64,000 nt of DNA, from NCBI RefSeq assembly GCF_000003855.2, contig NW_003101652.1:170307-234306 (forward strand), read 5' to 3'. This DNA is from Blastomyces gilchristii SLH14081 (taxonomy: Eukaryota > Ascomycota > Eurotiomycetes > Onygenales > Ajellomycetaceae). Positions within the stretch are counted from its first letter, which is position 1. Each line of letters starts with the position of its first letter. Shown piece by piece: positions 1 through 12,693 of the stretch. The notes under the pieces were generated by a model. The model ran no database searches, was not told the DNA's origin, and saw nothing but the letters and a program-made list of their open reading frames with translations. The translations under genes were made by a program, and so were the position numbers.

Positions 1-1553
1 AATGATATTCATTTTCAAGAGATTGAAAAAGAGCTTAAAATATTCATTCTTTAAGTAGGAATATGTATTTGAATAATTAAGTGATTAATTGAATCAGGAC
101 CTGCAGCAGTTTTAACAGAACTTAAGAAGATAGCTGACTCTAATTCATCCTGTATAAGATCAGGTCATTCTCAGTCATTTTCATCAATGTAGTTGAGAAG
201 TGATATATTCTCTTTCTCTGAATCTGAATCTGAATCTGGTGAGTTCTGAAAGAGAATTCTTATAAAAGCTTGACATTTTTTCTCAAAAGAGTTTGCTGTA
301 TATGATTCATTCTGAAACTCATATTCTAAGACTGGAAGTTTTGCTACACTTCTTGTTTTAGTATAGTTAAAAGCTTTAAAAACTTCCTTTTCTTATGCTT
401 CTTCAAGAAATTTATTTCAGCAGTCTGTTTTAGCTCTTTTAATATCTGAAAAATATTCATTTCTGACAGCTTTGAACTCTTTATCAGATATTACATCATT
501 CTTTCAATCTCTTCTAGCAGTAGCTAATTCTTTTCTTTTAGATGAGATATTCTTATTTCATCAAGGTTTTGAATACTCAGAAGATTTTCTCTTTGAAATA
601 TTATCTCTAACACTTATTAGAATAATAGATGTAATAAGCTTCACTCTATTCTCAAGCATTTCATTTGAGATATCTTGACCAGAATTTCAATATAGCTCAT
701 TCTGTCTTTCAGATTTTAACAGTTTTATACTTTCTTCAACTGCTTTTCAATCAGCTTTTTCAAAGTTATACTGATTAGAGAGAAGAGGATTTTCACTCAT
801 TTGTTTTTCACTCAGTTCAATATCAAATTGAATAATCTCATGATCTGATTCTGATATCTCATTTGAATTAATAAACTAGTTTACAAGTCTTCTTTTCACT
901 AGATTTTATGATATGAAGATTAGATCTATAATAGACTTCTGTTTCATATCTTTTCTAAAGAATGTTTGTTGATCAGACTTATTAACTAAATCTATTAAAT
1001 ACTCAAAGATTTATTCAATCAGATTATCAGCTCTTACTGCTCTCTTGTATTCTGAATTTCATTAGAGATGATATGCATTGAAATCTTCTACAATTATAGA
1101 GTCTCTTGATGAATTTATGTTCAGAAATTCTCTATCAATTGTTCAGATATTGTTATTTTTCTTCAATGACTTTTCATTATAGATATTTATGAGCTGTATA
1201 GTATCAAACTCATTTTTCTTATCTATAATATCACTCACCAGAATATCAGGGTCAGATATAATATCAAATCTTAGATTAAATTGATATCTTGATCTCTTTC
1301 TTTCATAGATCACTACTCTTGACTTTATCTCAGACTTTTAAGATAGAAAGCAGTAGTAGCTTGAATGAGAAATGATATAATTTTGCTCAGTATCAAAATT
1401 CAGTTTCTGAAGTAGTACAAAATCAACTTTTTATTTAAATACAATTTGAAGACAAGAATAAATACAATTTGAGTTTCTATTCACATTATTTTGAATAAAT
1501 GTGATTTTTGAAGAGTTTTTAAACTTTTTTTATTGTTTTTGTTGTATATTCAT
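1..1553 (-). pseudogene. LINE ORF2 N-terminal part (APE-like endonuclease and start of RT), copy L1, partial
   Basis: The candidate ATG is at 1551-1553, 29 nt after the ORF1 stop. The translation contains the endonuclease signature VEDFNAYH followed by two TGA codons in place of Trp (a DFN-H-WW motif), as in APE-type endonucleases that nick target DNA to prime reverse transcription. Downstream comes the conserved linker leading into the RT domain, ending with an AAGPDSINH motif near position 70-110. The frame then leaves the window. The same 1,318-codon frame is complete in copy L2. Confidence 0.75.
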
Positions 1554-1582
1554 ACTAAAAGAGAGTAGAGATAGAGTAGGAT

Positions 1583-3184
1583 CTAGTCACTATCATCAGA
1601 TAGTAGATTATAACTATTTTGAAAAGTAGGGCTCTCAACTGCTTACATTATATCTAGTTTATCACCAGAGTCATTTCTCAATTCTCTAATCTTAACAGGA
1701 GTTTGAGGATTAAAATTCTGTTTACATTTAGTGAGAGAATTGAAGTTTGAAGATTTAGATAGTTGAGAGTTTCTTCTTTTTAAGCTTACAGTTATAAGTC
1801 TACTAGCTTGACTCTTCTCTTCAGTTCTAGATTGACTTTGAGCTTCATCTTTTCTTCAGTTCTTTTGAGTTCTAGAAGCAAACATACATTCTTTTGAGCT
1901 AGATGTATGTTTTTCTTTACAATTAGAGCACTTAAGCAGAGTATATTGACATATTTCATCTCTTTTTAAGCATGTTTCACATTTATGCTCACTAGTTTTA
2001 TGATCTCTAGTACAGAATGCACATTTTGAGTCTCTAAAACATGAGATTGCAAAGTGTTCATATCTTTGACAGTTTGAACACTGTGTTTGAGCTTTGAGAT
2101 TCATTCTTGAGTCTTTGTATTCATGAACTCTCATTTTCAAATCTGCTACTCTTACTTCAGAGATCTTTGACTATTCAAGTGTTTTTATATATACTAGAAC
2201 AGAGGCATTTCTTCTGCTTTGTCTGAACTCAATTGAATTTAGTTATACAGGCTTCTTTCTCAGTTGAATAGAGTTGTATTCTTTCAATTCATTTTTGAGA
2301 AGTAGCATTTCTTCTTCACAGTCAAAAATTTCAACTGAAATATTATGAAGAATGAATTTGTCTCACTTTTCATCTCTCTCAGATAGAATTATTATGTTTA
2401 GCAAAGATTCTACTGCTGACTTTCAGAGATTCTTATTCTGAATAAGGAATTCAGCACTGAATTCAGACATTGTAGTCAGAATAATGAAGTTTTTAAAGAA
2501 TGATGACTCAATTAAAGTTATAACTGATTTTTAAACTTCAATATCAGTCATCAACTGAGAAAAGAACTGCTGATTAATTTCATTTCTGATTCTGAAAATG
2601 AGATTTAAGTTTAGCTTGTTTCTTTGCAGAATATTCTAATTTGAGACTTTGAGAATAAGTCTTCTATTTCTGAAGATTTGAAAGTTTTTCTCTTTTTACA
2701 TTTTCTTTTTCACTTTTCTATGAATAGAGATATGAACAGTATTCTTCTCAGTTTTCTCAGGATTTTGAGCAGGTTTTGAGACAGCAGGTTTAGAGACAGC
2801 AGATTCAGCTGCTTAAGTATATGTTTTCTTCTGATTCAAAGAAGAAGAAGAAGTAGGAAAAAAAGAAGAAGAGTAAGATGAAGAGTCAGTGATTGTACAA
2901 GGAATTTTCAATGTTTTTTGAACTGTGTTTGAGATTTCAAGTTTGAACTTGATCATCTCCTGTAGTTATCTAGCCTGAGTATGAAGAATTAACAGAACTT
3001 CTTTATTCATCTCACTCAGACACTGCTTTTCAAGAATCTTGCTTGCTTTTTCAAGTTTCTGTATTTCAAGAACTTGTTATTTCTCTATTTCTTCTTTCTT
3101 TCTTCTCTTCAGAATTTCAATCTCAGAAATAGCATTTGAGAAAGCATCTTTTTCCACATCAACTGAGTGTATTTTTGAACTCAT
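1583..3184 (-). pseudogene. LINE ORF1, gag-like nucleic-acid-binding protein (copy L1), decayed
   Basis: The ATG at 3184 and a TAG at 1583-1585 bound an exact 534-codon frame. The longest open piece is 94 residues (1856-2140) and carries a run of cysteine knuckles: CSNCQRYEHFAISC (CX2CX4HX4C), then CAFC followed by a His/Cys group, then CSNCKEKHTSSSKEC. Three such knuckles are typical of ORF1 in fungal Tad1-like LINEs, where the protein coats the RNA. The N-terminal third is rich in Lys/Glu and probably coiled-coil; the middle has a Ser-rich stretch. ORF2 starts 29 nt downstream. In-frame stops are TGA, TAA and TAG that read naturally as former Trp or Gln. Confidence 0.8.
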
Positions 3185-4139
3185 TATTCTCACTCAATGA
3201 AAAGTTGATCAGACTGTTTTAATTGAGATATTTCTAAGTCTGTTTTCAATTGAAAAGTTGGTCAGACTGTTTCAAAAGAAGAATAAAAGACTTTTATGTA
3301 TAAAACACCTGATTTTTTTCACACTAGTTCAGTAACTAGGTTAGATTTTTGAAGAGAATCTAATAAACTAAAATTGATTTTTGAGATAAATCAATAAAAT
3401 CTTTACAATCTCTTTCTTGAGATACAGTGAGAAAGAGTATGATATTAATTGATAATAAATCAGATGATATGACAGTTTTTGAGAGAAAAACTGATAAAAA
3501 ATAAATCAATTTTTTACAGAGAAATTGATTAAAACTATTCAATTTTATTCTAAATCATTCAATTCTTCTCACACAACAAGTGTGCAACTCAAATCAGTTA
3601 ATAAAGAGTGTAAAAAAGAATTAAGTATTAATGAAAGCTCTTCAGTCACTGAAAAAGTAATTCTTACTTAAAAGAATATGAAATTATGACAGAAAATAGC
3701 TCTGTTTTTTATTCTTTGTAAGAATATTGTATAAAACTCAGAGAAAAACATCTTACTTTTTCAAGAGAAGTAAAAAACTATTTCTAAGATCTTTTTTTTG
3801 CATTAACTGCTGCAGAAGAATGAGATAGAAACTGCTAAGATATATACTACTATATACTCTCTATCAAGACTTTCCCTCTTCAGAGTCTTGATATTATAGA
3901 GAATATAAGTCTGTTTCTATATAATAATATAAATATTGTCAGCAGGATGTAGAGAAACTGGTTATTTATATCTCAAAATAGAAGACTTTGTCAATGATTA
4001 TATTAATATAGAGTTAATTCTCAAATTCAATAGAAATCTAGTATTGCTGTTCTCAATTCCTTGCAGAATCTATTGAATATTGAGATATTAAAGCTAGATT
4101 TAATATATCTCACTGTGCAGGGATCAAAGACTCAGTCAG

Positions 4140-4840
4140 ACCTTGAGATATACTGATTTTATAGTTGTTGATGTGCTGTTGACTCATTATTCACTGATTA
4201 TGTATTGAATGCTGTTGCTGAGGTATCTTTTTGTATTGTTCTGCCAGGAATGGGCCAGATTGAGAGGGGTAGTACAAGGGTGAGACTTGGTGTTGAAGTC
4301 TAGATACACTGATGACAGACCATGGAGGTTGCACTTCAGAAGATTTCATTGATTATGTGCTTGATATTATCACTGAGGTATCTTTTTGTATTTTTCTGCT
4401 GGGGATGGGCCAGATTGGGAAGGGCGGTACGAGGGTGAGACTTGGCATTGGTGTTTTGGAACATCAAAGATGGACAGGGTTTTCGCGGAGGTCGCTCCTC
4501 GGATATCTCCACAACTACAGGTCGAGGATCTTCCAAAATCGAGAAGATTGGTGCATATGGCTAGGTCTCTTCACCTTACAATTTGTATGGCACTTTGGCC
4601 CGGGGTTGTGGTGTGGTAGGGGAGAACGGGGGATTATCCCACACAGGAGTTTCGAACAACGTCCGGTTCACGTTTGGCTGGATAACTCCACCACCACACA
4701 GGGTATGCGGTCGGCGATGGGGTCAGAATGCTCGTATGATCGAGGGCTTTTCGATGAATCTATCGGCGGGTTCTTATTCGAAAAATCGAGCGAGTTCGTA
4801 TCTCTCTCAGATAGAATTGTTGTAATCTTAATATTATGAA
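4140..4840 (-). repeat. GC-rich, under-mutated 5' segment of the LINE with a 155-bp tandem duplication
   Basis: The segment upstream of LINE ORF1 turns GC-rich here and keeps many CpG and GG/CC dinucleotides, unlike the AT-rich DNA on both sides. Blocks 4192-4290 and 4347-4445 are direct repeats offset by 155 bp; both contain CTGAGGTATCTTTTTGTAT followed by a GGGCCAGATTG-type block. The inverted counterpart is 26519-26960, which matches to about 4638 and then stops, while this copy runs on to about 4840. It may be the LINE promoter/5' UTR, since tandem monomers are known in some LINE 5' UTRs. Open frames of up to 175 codons cross it (4312-4839) but show no recognisable domain. Confidence 0.6.
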
Positions 4841-5756
4841 GAACAGTGAAATAGAAGTAATTTCTCAAAATAAACTGTGAAAGATAATCATTCTTTCAAA
4901 GTCAGAATGAGACTGAGACTGAAGATTAAAATCAGTCTCATTCAGATTATTTGGTAATTGCTTATATAATCAGAATTTAATAATAATTATTGATAACACT
5001 TATGAAATAATTAAATACATTCTTGTACAAGTTTATTCTTCACTTTCTTATGAAAACTACACTTCTCTAATATACTGTGATCAGAGATATTAAACTATCT
5101 GATAATTTCATGTTTTATAATCATGAGTTTCTTGATTATTTCTTCTTATAATTATTCTCAGTGATAGTGATAAATATCTCAGTTTAAGTTAAACTTTTAC
5201 TTCATTCTTACTTCTGTTAATGAAATTGTTATAATATCATATATTATCAGTGCAATAGTTGAATATATACTTTCAACAATTTTTCATAACTCTAGAATTG
5301 ATTTAACATGTAAATTTATCAGATTATCTTGAAGATAGCAGTTAAGTTCAGTTTTATAAGTATGTAGTTTTATCTGATTTTCAGTTGTAATCACTATATA
5401 TAAGTTCTGTTTCAAAGTTAGTATTATAGTTCTATGTATTATAAAGTATTATCAAAGATTGTTACTTACTAGAGAATTGTATTTCACTGTCTTCACATCT
5501 CTAACATCTACTTATTCAAATCTCTGATAGTTAACATTATAGTAGTCTCAGACTAATTTGATATATGAGTCTTATTTCTTCTCTATTCAATCTTGAGAAG
5601 TGTAGATATTAGCTTAATAAGAGAGATTTAGTAAAGCTGTTACAGTATAGTACTCTGCAAAAGATTGTTCAGTTTTACTGTAGTAATATATCAGTTTATC
5701 TCTTTCAGTAATAATAGTCTGTACTATAGTATTATTCTAGACTGAATTTCTTTTTG
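4841..5756. other. AT-rich degraded DNA, unassigned
   Basis: The composition matches the mutated transposons around it. Read on the minus strand with TGA taken as former Trp, part of 5160-5740 gives a long protein-like stretch, so it may be the remnant of another element. I could not match it to any domain or to another copy in the window. No LTR, TIR or tail is visible. Confidence 0.5.
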
Positions 5757-5990
5757 TGTGGTTCGGAAGAACGTACAACTGCCGGATAATAACGCGGCCG
5801 CTTCCGAACTTGCTTATGAATGTAAAGAGGTCATAGCGGCCATCAATTAATTTAGTGTACAGTATATAAGAAGCCAGTGTACACCTGTAATCATACACTG
5901 ACTCAAGCAATCTTTGAATCACATCTGATAGCATGTCTAAAAACTGGTGAGAAGCACAGACTTCTTCAGAGTGTGATAATTTCATCTATG
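5757..5990 (+). promoter_or_regulatory. Probable family B 5' LTR with core promoter
   Basis: The segment opens with TGTGGTTCGGAAGAACGT and keeps CpG-rich blocks, including a GCGGCCGC site. TTCGGAAG and CTTCCGAA face each other as inverted arms about 35 nt apart. A TATATAAG box sits at 5863-5870, 106 bp from the start. A reverse-oriented relative at 56784 has the same opening and a TATA-like ATATAAGG at the same 106-bp distance. The conserved spacing supports an LTR promoter. The 3' border of the LTR is not defined. Confidence 0.55.
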
Positions 5991-7491
5991 AAGTGATTTG
6001 TAGTTATCATGTCAGTATAATTCTAGAATATCTCAAAAGATAGTGTATGAAGAGTGATAAGTGAAAGAGTATCTGATTGATACTGCTTCACTTATTGAGG
6101 AAAAACTTCATACTCAGATGAATGTCACATATGCGAATAAATAAGGTGTGAGAAAGAGAATGAGAGTGATGAACCAGATTCAAAGAAGTCTGCTTTCTAC
6201 TCAAAAGAAGAATAAAAAGAGAGAGATGATCATCACTGAAGTTGTACAATAATAATAGAAATCATATAATAATATAGTAATATAATGATAGATATTATAC
6301 AATCAATAAGAAATCACTGAAATAAATATCTTCTCTAGTTAATATAAATAACACTCTTCTCTGCTATCTGAATCAGAAGATATACAGAATCTCTCAGAGA
6401 ATTTACTTAAAGTAGTAAGAAAAGTGACTGAAACTGCTGAACTGAAATTGAAGCTCTGTACATGTACAAGAATTCTAAAAGAGATTGAGATCTTGTGTAC
6501 ACAGTGACAGACTGAGATAGAAATTAAATAACAATTGACATTCACTGCAGATTAAGTATTCACTATGAAGAGCTTCACTGATACAATCACTATCATTAAT
6601 AAGAATAGAGAAAACCAGGTCTTAGACCTGCAGTGAGAGATTGAATATTTATATAGATAGATAACTACACTGAATCTGAAGATTTTATCACAATTGTTCA
6701 TAATCTCTTCAGAAGTATACACATTATCAGAGACTGCTGTGCAGAATGAGAATCTGAGTATGAAATATATTAAGCTGAAAGATCTGCTGAAGCTACTAAG
6801 CTTTAATAATAACTGAAAAAATAATGCTGCAATCAGCTGACTAAGTCAGATATAATTATATTATCAGATTGAATGTGAACTCACAGACAGACAGTTAATG
6901 AAATTTCAACAAGTCTTAAGATCTGCTATGTTTCTACACAGAAAAGTGAAGTCATTATAAATAACTAATAAAAAGATGAATCTTATAGACTCAGAGTAAT
7001 ATCTATTCTTATAAATATGAAATGAGTTTTTCAAATGAATCTTACACAACTTTGAGAAAGTGAATATATAAGACAAGTGTTATAAATACTTCACTGAGTG
7101 TAGATAAGTGAGTAATCTTATATTATACTTCACACACTTCAGCTTATACTATTTTATATTAAATGAAGAGCTTTTAATATCTTTCTATTTATAGATCTTC
7201 ATTCATGATCTTATATCTGAGTTGAGAGTGAAATGAAAATACTTAATCTCACAGTCAGATATAGTGAAGAAAGCATATAATATTCTCATTGTATAGAAAT
7301 AAGTAAGTTAATTATAATAGAAAATACTGTAATCAAGTATATCTTAATAGAGAATTAATAATCAGACTTCTATAATATAAGTCATATATCTGAATATAAT
7401 GAATCTAGATTTGAATACTATCACTAAAGTACTGAATTCTCTGAAAAAGAAATTCTCTGAGTGAAAATCTTGATATTATAAGCATTGAGCT

Positions 7492-7533
7492 TGCTTCAAC
7501 TATAAATGCTAAAATCATGATATAAAAGATTGC
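7492..7533 (+). pseudogene. Zinc knuckle of family B gag
   Basis: Fourteen codons read C-F-N-Y-K-C-stop-N-H-D-I-K-D-C. Restoring the second Cys (TGT now TAT) gives a CX2CX4HX4C knuckle, the RNA-packaging motif of retrotransposon gag. It marks the gag-pol junction of the element. The surrounding gag region (about 6100-7740) is otherwise unrecognisable because of stops. Confidence 0.65.
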
Positions 7534-8399
7534 ACACAGTGTACACAGTCAAGAGAAGTAAGAAAGTCAAAAAACTAGCAGAATCAGTGAGCTCAGAGAC
7601 ACTCACTGATATTCTATAAAAAGTCTTCAAAGTGAAAGAGATGTCTGTATTAGAAGACTCTCTGAATTCTGTAAATATCAAGAGAAAGCAGGCTTCTGAC
7701 TGAGATATGAGTGAGAATGAAGCAGACACTCATCTCAATGCCTTGAGATCTGAAATGTTAATGTATAAGAAGAACTTGAATAAGAATTGAGAGATGACTG
7801 TAAAAGTGTTAGTGAATATAAAAGCTTCTATATAATATATTAATAATTATATAATCTGAAGACTGAAAGAAGTTCACTGAGTGAAGAATCTCTGATATAT
7901 AAGATTATCTAATAACTGATATTTAATATTATCTGTAAGAGTAAGAGTTCTCTTATACTTCAGAGAATGATCTTACTACATTTAAGTATGAGAGCTGCAG
8001 AACATGAAATATAATCTTATTCTCAGACTTAATTGATTTCAAAGATTCAATCTGTAGATTCAATAATGTATATATTATATACAGTTGACTGATAGAAAGA
8101 AAACAGTTCATATAATTCTACTAACTGATATGAGAAGAACATTTCATGCCTCTGATATAGAAGAATTAAATCTGCTTATATATTAATAAGTAAAGAGAAT
8201 AATTTACAAGATCTTATCTGAAAGCATTCTGTATATCATACAGAATCTGAAAGTGAAGAAAATCAAGATAAAGAATATATGAGAGAATAAGTGTATAAAG
8301 AAGCTTCTGAAGAAGTATGAAAAGATCTTCTGAACAGATCTTTCACTGAAATTACTGCTGAAATGAGAATTTATATATGAGATTAACATGAGAGATGTG

Positions 8400-10930
8400 A
8401 AACCAGTCAATCAGAATATATATCCCCTGTTACAAACACATCTCAAAGAATAGAAGTATCAGATCACAGACCTTCTAGAATATAGTCTTATATAACTCTT
8501 ATTAAGTGTGTGAAGCTTTTCAGTTCTATTTATGAAAAAGACAGATGAGAAGTGACAGATGTGTATCAATTATTGAGTACTTAATAAGCTTATGATTAAG
8601 AATGAATATTCACTATCACAGATTCAATAACAGTTGAATACAGTTAAAAATATCTGATATTTATTAAAGATTAATCTTCTCTCAGAATACTGACAGATCT
8701 GTACAGATAAACTGTCAGTTCTGTGAACTGTATTTAATATATAATGAGAGAAGTTTGAATTCCTGATTATACTATTCAGTCTGACAAATGTGCCTGTCAT
8801 CTTTCAAATGATAATAAATATGATTCTTTATAAACAGAATAAAACCTCATATCTTATATATCTTGATGACATTCTAGTCTTTTCAAACTTATATAATGAA
8901 TATCTGAAGTATCTTGATAAAGTTTCTTATAACTCTGACAGAGTATAAGCTCTATGTCAAATTAATAAAGTATGTGTTTGAAATGAAAGAGTTGAAGTTT
9001 GTAGAATATGTAGTGAGTGATGACTGTATATATCTCATTCTGAAGAAATTAAATGTTATAGTGAATTGACTGTGACTGAGAAATATACATCATATACAAT
9101 AGTTTCTTGAATTGATCTCATATTATCACAGATTTATCAAGAATTTCATATGAATATCTGTATCACTCTCAGATCTCTTAAGAGAAATAGATGCAAATCT
9201 GTGAAAGAAGAAGTTTCATTCAATTATCTGAAATATCATGTGTGAGAAGACTTTTCTCACACTGAGAGAATGTGTAATAACATTCTCAGTGCTTATTTAA
9301 CTAGATTGTGATAAATCTTTCTATATTGAGATAAACATATTTGAATGAGCTATCAGAGATGCTCTTCTACAGATGAGTAAGAATAACAAGCTACACTCAG
9401 TGATATATAATGATAGAAAACTATCAAGTGCTGAGCTCAATTACTCAGTGCATGAAAAGAAATTACTAGTAATTAAGCATATACTGATGTTGTGAAATAG
9501 ATATATTAATAACAGATATATGATAACAGTGATCACAGATCATGAAAGTCTTATTTATCTATAATTAACAATGAAATCTTTCAAATACTTAGTATATTGA
9601 ATCTTGAAGTTTCAAGTGTACAATCTTAATATTAAATACTGAAAGAGATTGAATGCTGTAATATCTGATACAATCAGTCACAGATCTGATTTCATGAGTG
9701 AGAGTTCTGTAAACCAGATATAAGAAAAGTTCATGTTAAATACACTGAGAAGATGTAAGGAATTAGAATAAGTGAATATAATAATCTCTCACTTAAAGAA
9801 TGATAAGATATCAGATGATAAGCATCTTATAAAAGTAGTAGAAGAGATACTTCTGAACTTCAAGCTGAGAAAATTGAAAAATAATGTTATGCTTTATCAT
9901 AATCTAGAATATATAAAAGCTTTCTATCTAGAATATTTATTTAGACATAACTTGATGACTCACATGCATAAGAAATTCAGTCACTTAGAAAGCTCTGAAC
10001 TCATGAGAGTACTTGAATCAAGAGTGTACTGATCAAGCATGACTGAGAATATTCAGATATATGCTCATGAGTGCCTGAATTGTCAGATTGTGAAAGAATC
10101 TAAGAAAGAATTAGAATGTAAGAAAGTATAATATCAGATAAAATATACAATACAACTGTTCAAATAATGAGAGATGAACCTTATAGATATATTATCATGA
10201 ATATCAAATAAAAATCAATAAATAATCACTACTATTGATTATACTACTGACTGGTCAGTTGTGAAAGCAGTTTCAGAGATGACAGAGAAGATGATGATGA
10301 AGTTTCTATATAATAAGATCTATGTTAACTATGAAATACTGTGTGAGATTCTAACTAATAATAATATGAATCTTGTAGAAGGAGCAGTGAGGCATTTCAT
10401 GAGCTAGTTATAGACAAGACATTGTAGAACAATGTCATATCACTTACAGATAAATAAGAAGATGAAACACTGAAATGAAATCTTGAGCAACATGCTGATA
10501 AAATATCTAGTGAGTAAGTCTACAAGACTATGAAATGAATATCTCGGGCAGGCACTATTAGTCATATGAATTTAACAGCATGCAGTCTTCAAGCATTCAT
10601 CATTCTATCTGTTGTATGAATTGCATCCGCGCATCCCAGAGAATACTTTGAAAAAGGTGAGAGAGAGAACAGTGATTATGAATGCAACAGTTGTGAACAT
10701 AACAGTCACAGACACAGCAGTCACAGATACAGAATCAAGATTGAAAGAGATCAGTTATACACATGCAAAAGCTAATAAGTTACTTCTGAACTGAGCAATT
10801 CAATTGAAAAGAATACAAGACTCACTAGTTAAGAAATCAAGTCTCAAGATGAGAATGTGAGTTCTTATATATAATAAGAGTTCTGAGAAGTTTCAATCTA
10901 GATGATTTGAGCTATATAAAATACTCAAAT
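8400..10930 (+). pseudogene. Family B pol: reverse transcriptase, RNase H, integrase (decayed)
   Basis: RT is recognised by YLDDILVFS at 8859 onward, with both catalytic Asp codons intact. RNase H follows (about 9240-9680) with a DRKLSSAELNYSVHEKKLL motif and ITDHESLIYL. Integrase has an H-H-C-C zinc-binding region: HMHKKFSH and CLNC lie around an open 86-codon frame (9772-10032). Its core then shows a mutated NNNMNLVEGAVRHF block, probably once D-N-G. A 60-codon frame at 10612-10794 holds the C-terminal HPRIP motif. Stops are mostly TGA at expected Trp positions. The product would copy the element RNA and insert the DNA; none of it is expected to work now. Confidence 0.8.
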
Positions 10931-10949
10931 CATGTTCTCTGAGAACATA

Positions 10950-11207
10950 TGTAAGAATAAGTACTCGCAGGCGATTATCCGGGTGTTTGCAGCTTGGCGT
11001 GATATGTACTATTAACTACTAGAAGTATTCACAGTAGAAAGATAAAATGTAGAGATTAAATGTATAATAGCATTCAAGCTGAGTTATGAATAGTATTCAC
11101 AAACTTCAGTCTATATAGTTGTGTGTAGTCAAGAGCTGCTAACTCTATTAGTTACATGAGAGATAGAAATAGAGATAAAGAATCTATAAGAAGTAGAATT
11201 TCTTATA
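10950..11207 (-). repeat. Family A LTR, 3' LTR of M2
   Basis: 258 bp with termini TGTAAGAA and TTCTTATA (originally TTCTTACA). Next to it at 11208 lies the reverse complement of a purine-rich tract, as expected of the 3' LTR of a minus-strand element. It matches the other family A LTRs at 12694, 21412, 35638, 37976, 50677 and 56199. Confidence 0.9.
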
Positions 11208-12693
11208 TATTTCTCTCTCTCTAAGACTTCATCTGTGAAGTCTTTCACTGAGTGACTTCATAGAATCAGCTCAGCACTGCAGTGATACTCACTAAAAACT
11301 CTTCACATCTATAAAAAATCTCAGTGAGAAAAAATCTCTTATTATTATAAAGAGAAAAGAGTCTGTCACTCAGTTTATTATTTCATAAGATTCTTTATAA
11401 TTTACAGCTTCTTCTCTGACTATTATATAGATTCATCTCATATCTTCTATACAGAAGAGTTTCAGTTGACTCTCAATCATTTTCATGAGATTCTTGTATG
11501 ATTATCACATAGATTTATTTCACAGATGAATCACTCTCTGTGAGATCACTCTTATTAAAGAGAAATATTTACAAGTTAATCTTTTACTTATTCTCATGAA
11601 TCATTGTTCTTTGACACTGTAGAATTGTGAGGAATTTTTCATTCTTTTATTAACTCTGTAGAATTGTAGAATCAAGATATCTACAGTCTACAATCACTCT
11701 TTATAGTCATATAGAAAGATTCAGATCTGTAATTTATAATCACTCTTTATTTACTAAAGTGATCTGACTATTCTGTAGAATTATTCACAGTGTAAGTAAA
11801 TCTCTCTAGAGTAGTATAAATATCTCAGATCTATTCATAGAATCTTATCTTCTTTTCTCTTTTTCTATAACAGCTTTTATCTCTATAAACTGTGAGTATT
11901 CTTATTTATCTGTAAAGTGTTTTTATTCAGATGATAGAGAGAGAGTGTTTCTGACAATATTTATATATTGATTCAAGAACTTCTTAAGAATAAAAAGTTT
12001 TTCAATTTCAATATTTTCATAAATAATATTTAATCATCACTGAGCTTCTTATGAGTGTCTCTGTGACTTCTCTAATCACTTTTTACTGACTGATGAAGCA
12101 GGAATACTATTACTTATAACAGTATCTTTACTCTCTTCAGCTCTGTCACTGCATCTGATCTTCAGATTAGCAGTCAATCCCATGTCTCTCTCAGATCAGT
12201 TTCTGACTTCAAGCAGTGTAGTTTCACTCTTTACTGTAAGTCTCTCTGTAAGTAATTTCTTACAGACTCTAGCTGACAGTTCTTACAAAGCTTCTGATAT
12301 TGTCAGTGTCTTCTGCAGCTTCACAGACCTACAATCACTCTCTCTCTACTCACACAATCTCTGATCAGATATATGCAAATATGTCTAGATTCTCTATTAA
12401 TAGTTCTTGCACTGCAGCGTATTTCTGCAATTTCATTATTAATAAGAGATAAGTCTTCAGATATCTGCAAAATCTGAGTAATTAAGACAATGTGAATATT
12501 ATGAATTTATGATAAGAGTTGACCTGAGTAGATGAGCTCTCTCTCTGTGTCTCAATTGTTTTCAGACTGAATACTTCAGCACAACTGAGAAAGCAGATAC
12601 AGCTTTGTAAGAAATATCTGATTATATATACAGACAGTCAGCTCTCAAGACTCTGCTACAACTATACACACTCTGATGTTCAGCTTCTCTGAA

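Larger units (their letters stand above)
1..4640 (-). mobile_element. LINE (Tad1/I-like non-LTR retrotransposon), copy L1, 3' part outside window
   Basis: A minus-strand non-LTR retrotransposon whose 3' half lies beyond position 1. Reading from high to low coordinates it has an upstream segment (about 4640-3185), a gag-like ORF1 (3184-1583) and the start of ORF2 (from 1553), which encodes endonuclease and reverse transcriptase. The whole stretch is an inverted copy of 26519-31171. L1 is less mutated than L2: it keeps the ORF1 start codon and a clean zinc-knuckle region. Premature stops are nearly all TGA or TAA/TAG, as expected from hypermutation of Trp and Gln codons. Placement with Tad1/I-like elements rests on the ORF1 knuckles plus the RNase H domain and TAA tail seen in sister copies. 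It is not functional. Confidence 0.85.
5757..10949 (+). mobile_element. Ty3/gypsy LTR retrotransposon, family B, 3' end lost
   Basis: A plus-strand element with gag, RT, RNase H and integrase in Ty3/gypsy order. It starts at a GC-rich LTR-like segment (TGTGGTTCGGAAG at 5757) and runs until a family A LTR cuts it at 10949. Landmarks are a gag zinc knuckle (7492-7533), an intact YLDD box (8859-8870), the integrase zinc-binding region (9940-10100) and the end of integrase with HPRIP and WFELYKILK-like motifs (10615-10930). The 3' LTR is missing, so the LTR length cannot be checked. Many stops make it a pseudogene throughout. Its left boundary is inferred from a second copy of the LTR start at 56784. 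Confidence 0.75.

Noticed and set aside
4312..4839. A 175-codon plus-strand frame and shorter frames on both strands in the GC-rich LINE segment.
   Set aside because: Several frames overlap on both strands, none has a recognisable domain, and the inverted copy at 26519-26960 does not preserve one consistent frame. Kept only as a repeat feature.
12182..12364. Plus-strand 60-70 codon frames repeated at 12182-12364, 15580-15792 and (minus) 49549-49761, which look like a conserved small protein.
   Set aside because: They lie antisense to the family A post-chromodomain frame in every copy. They recur because the element recurs, and hypermutation leaves few stops on that strand.
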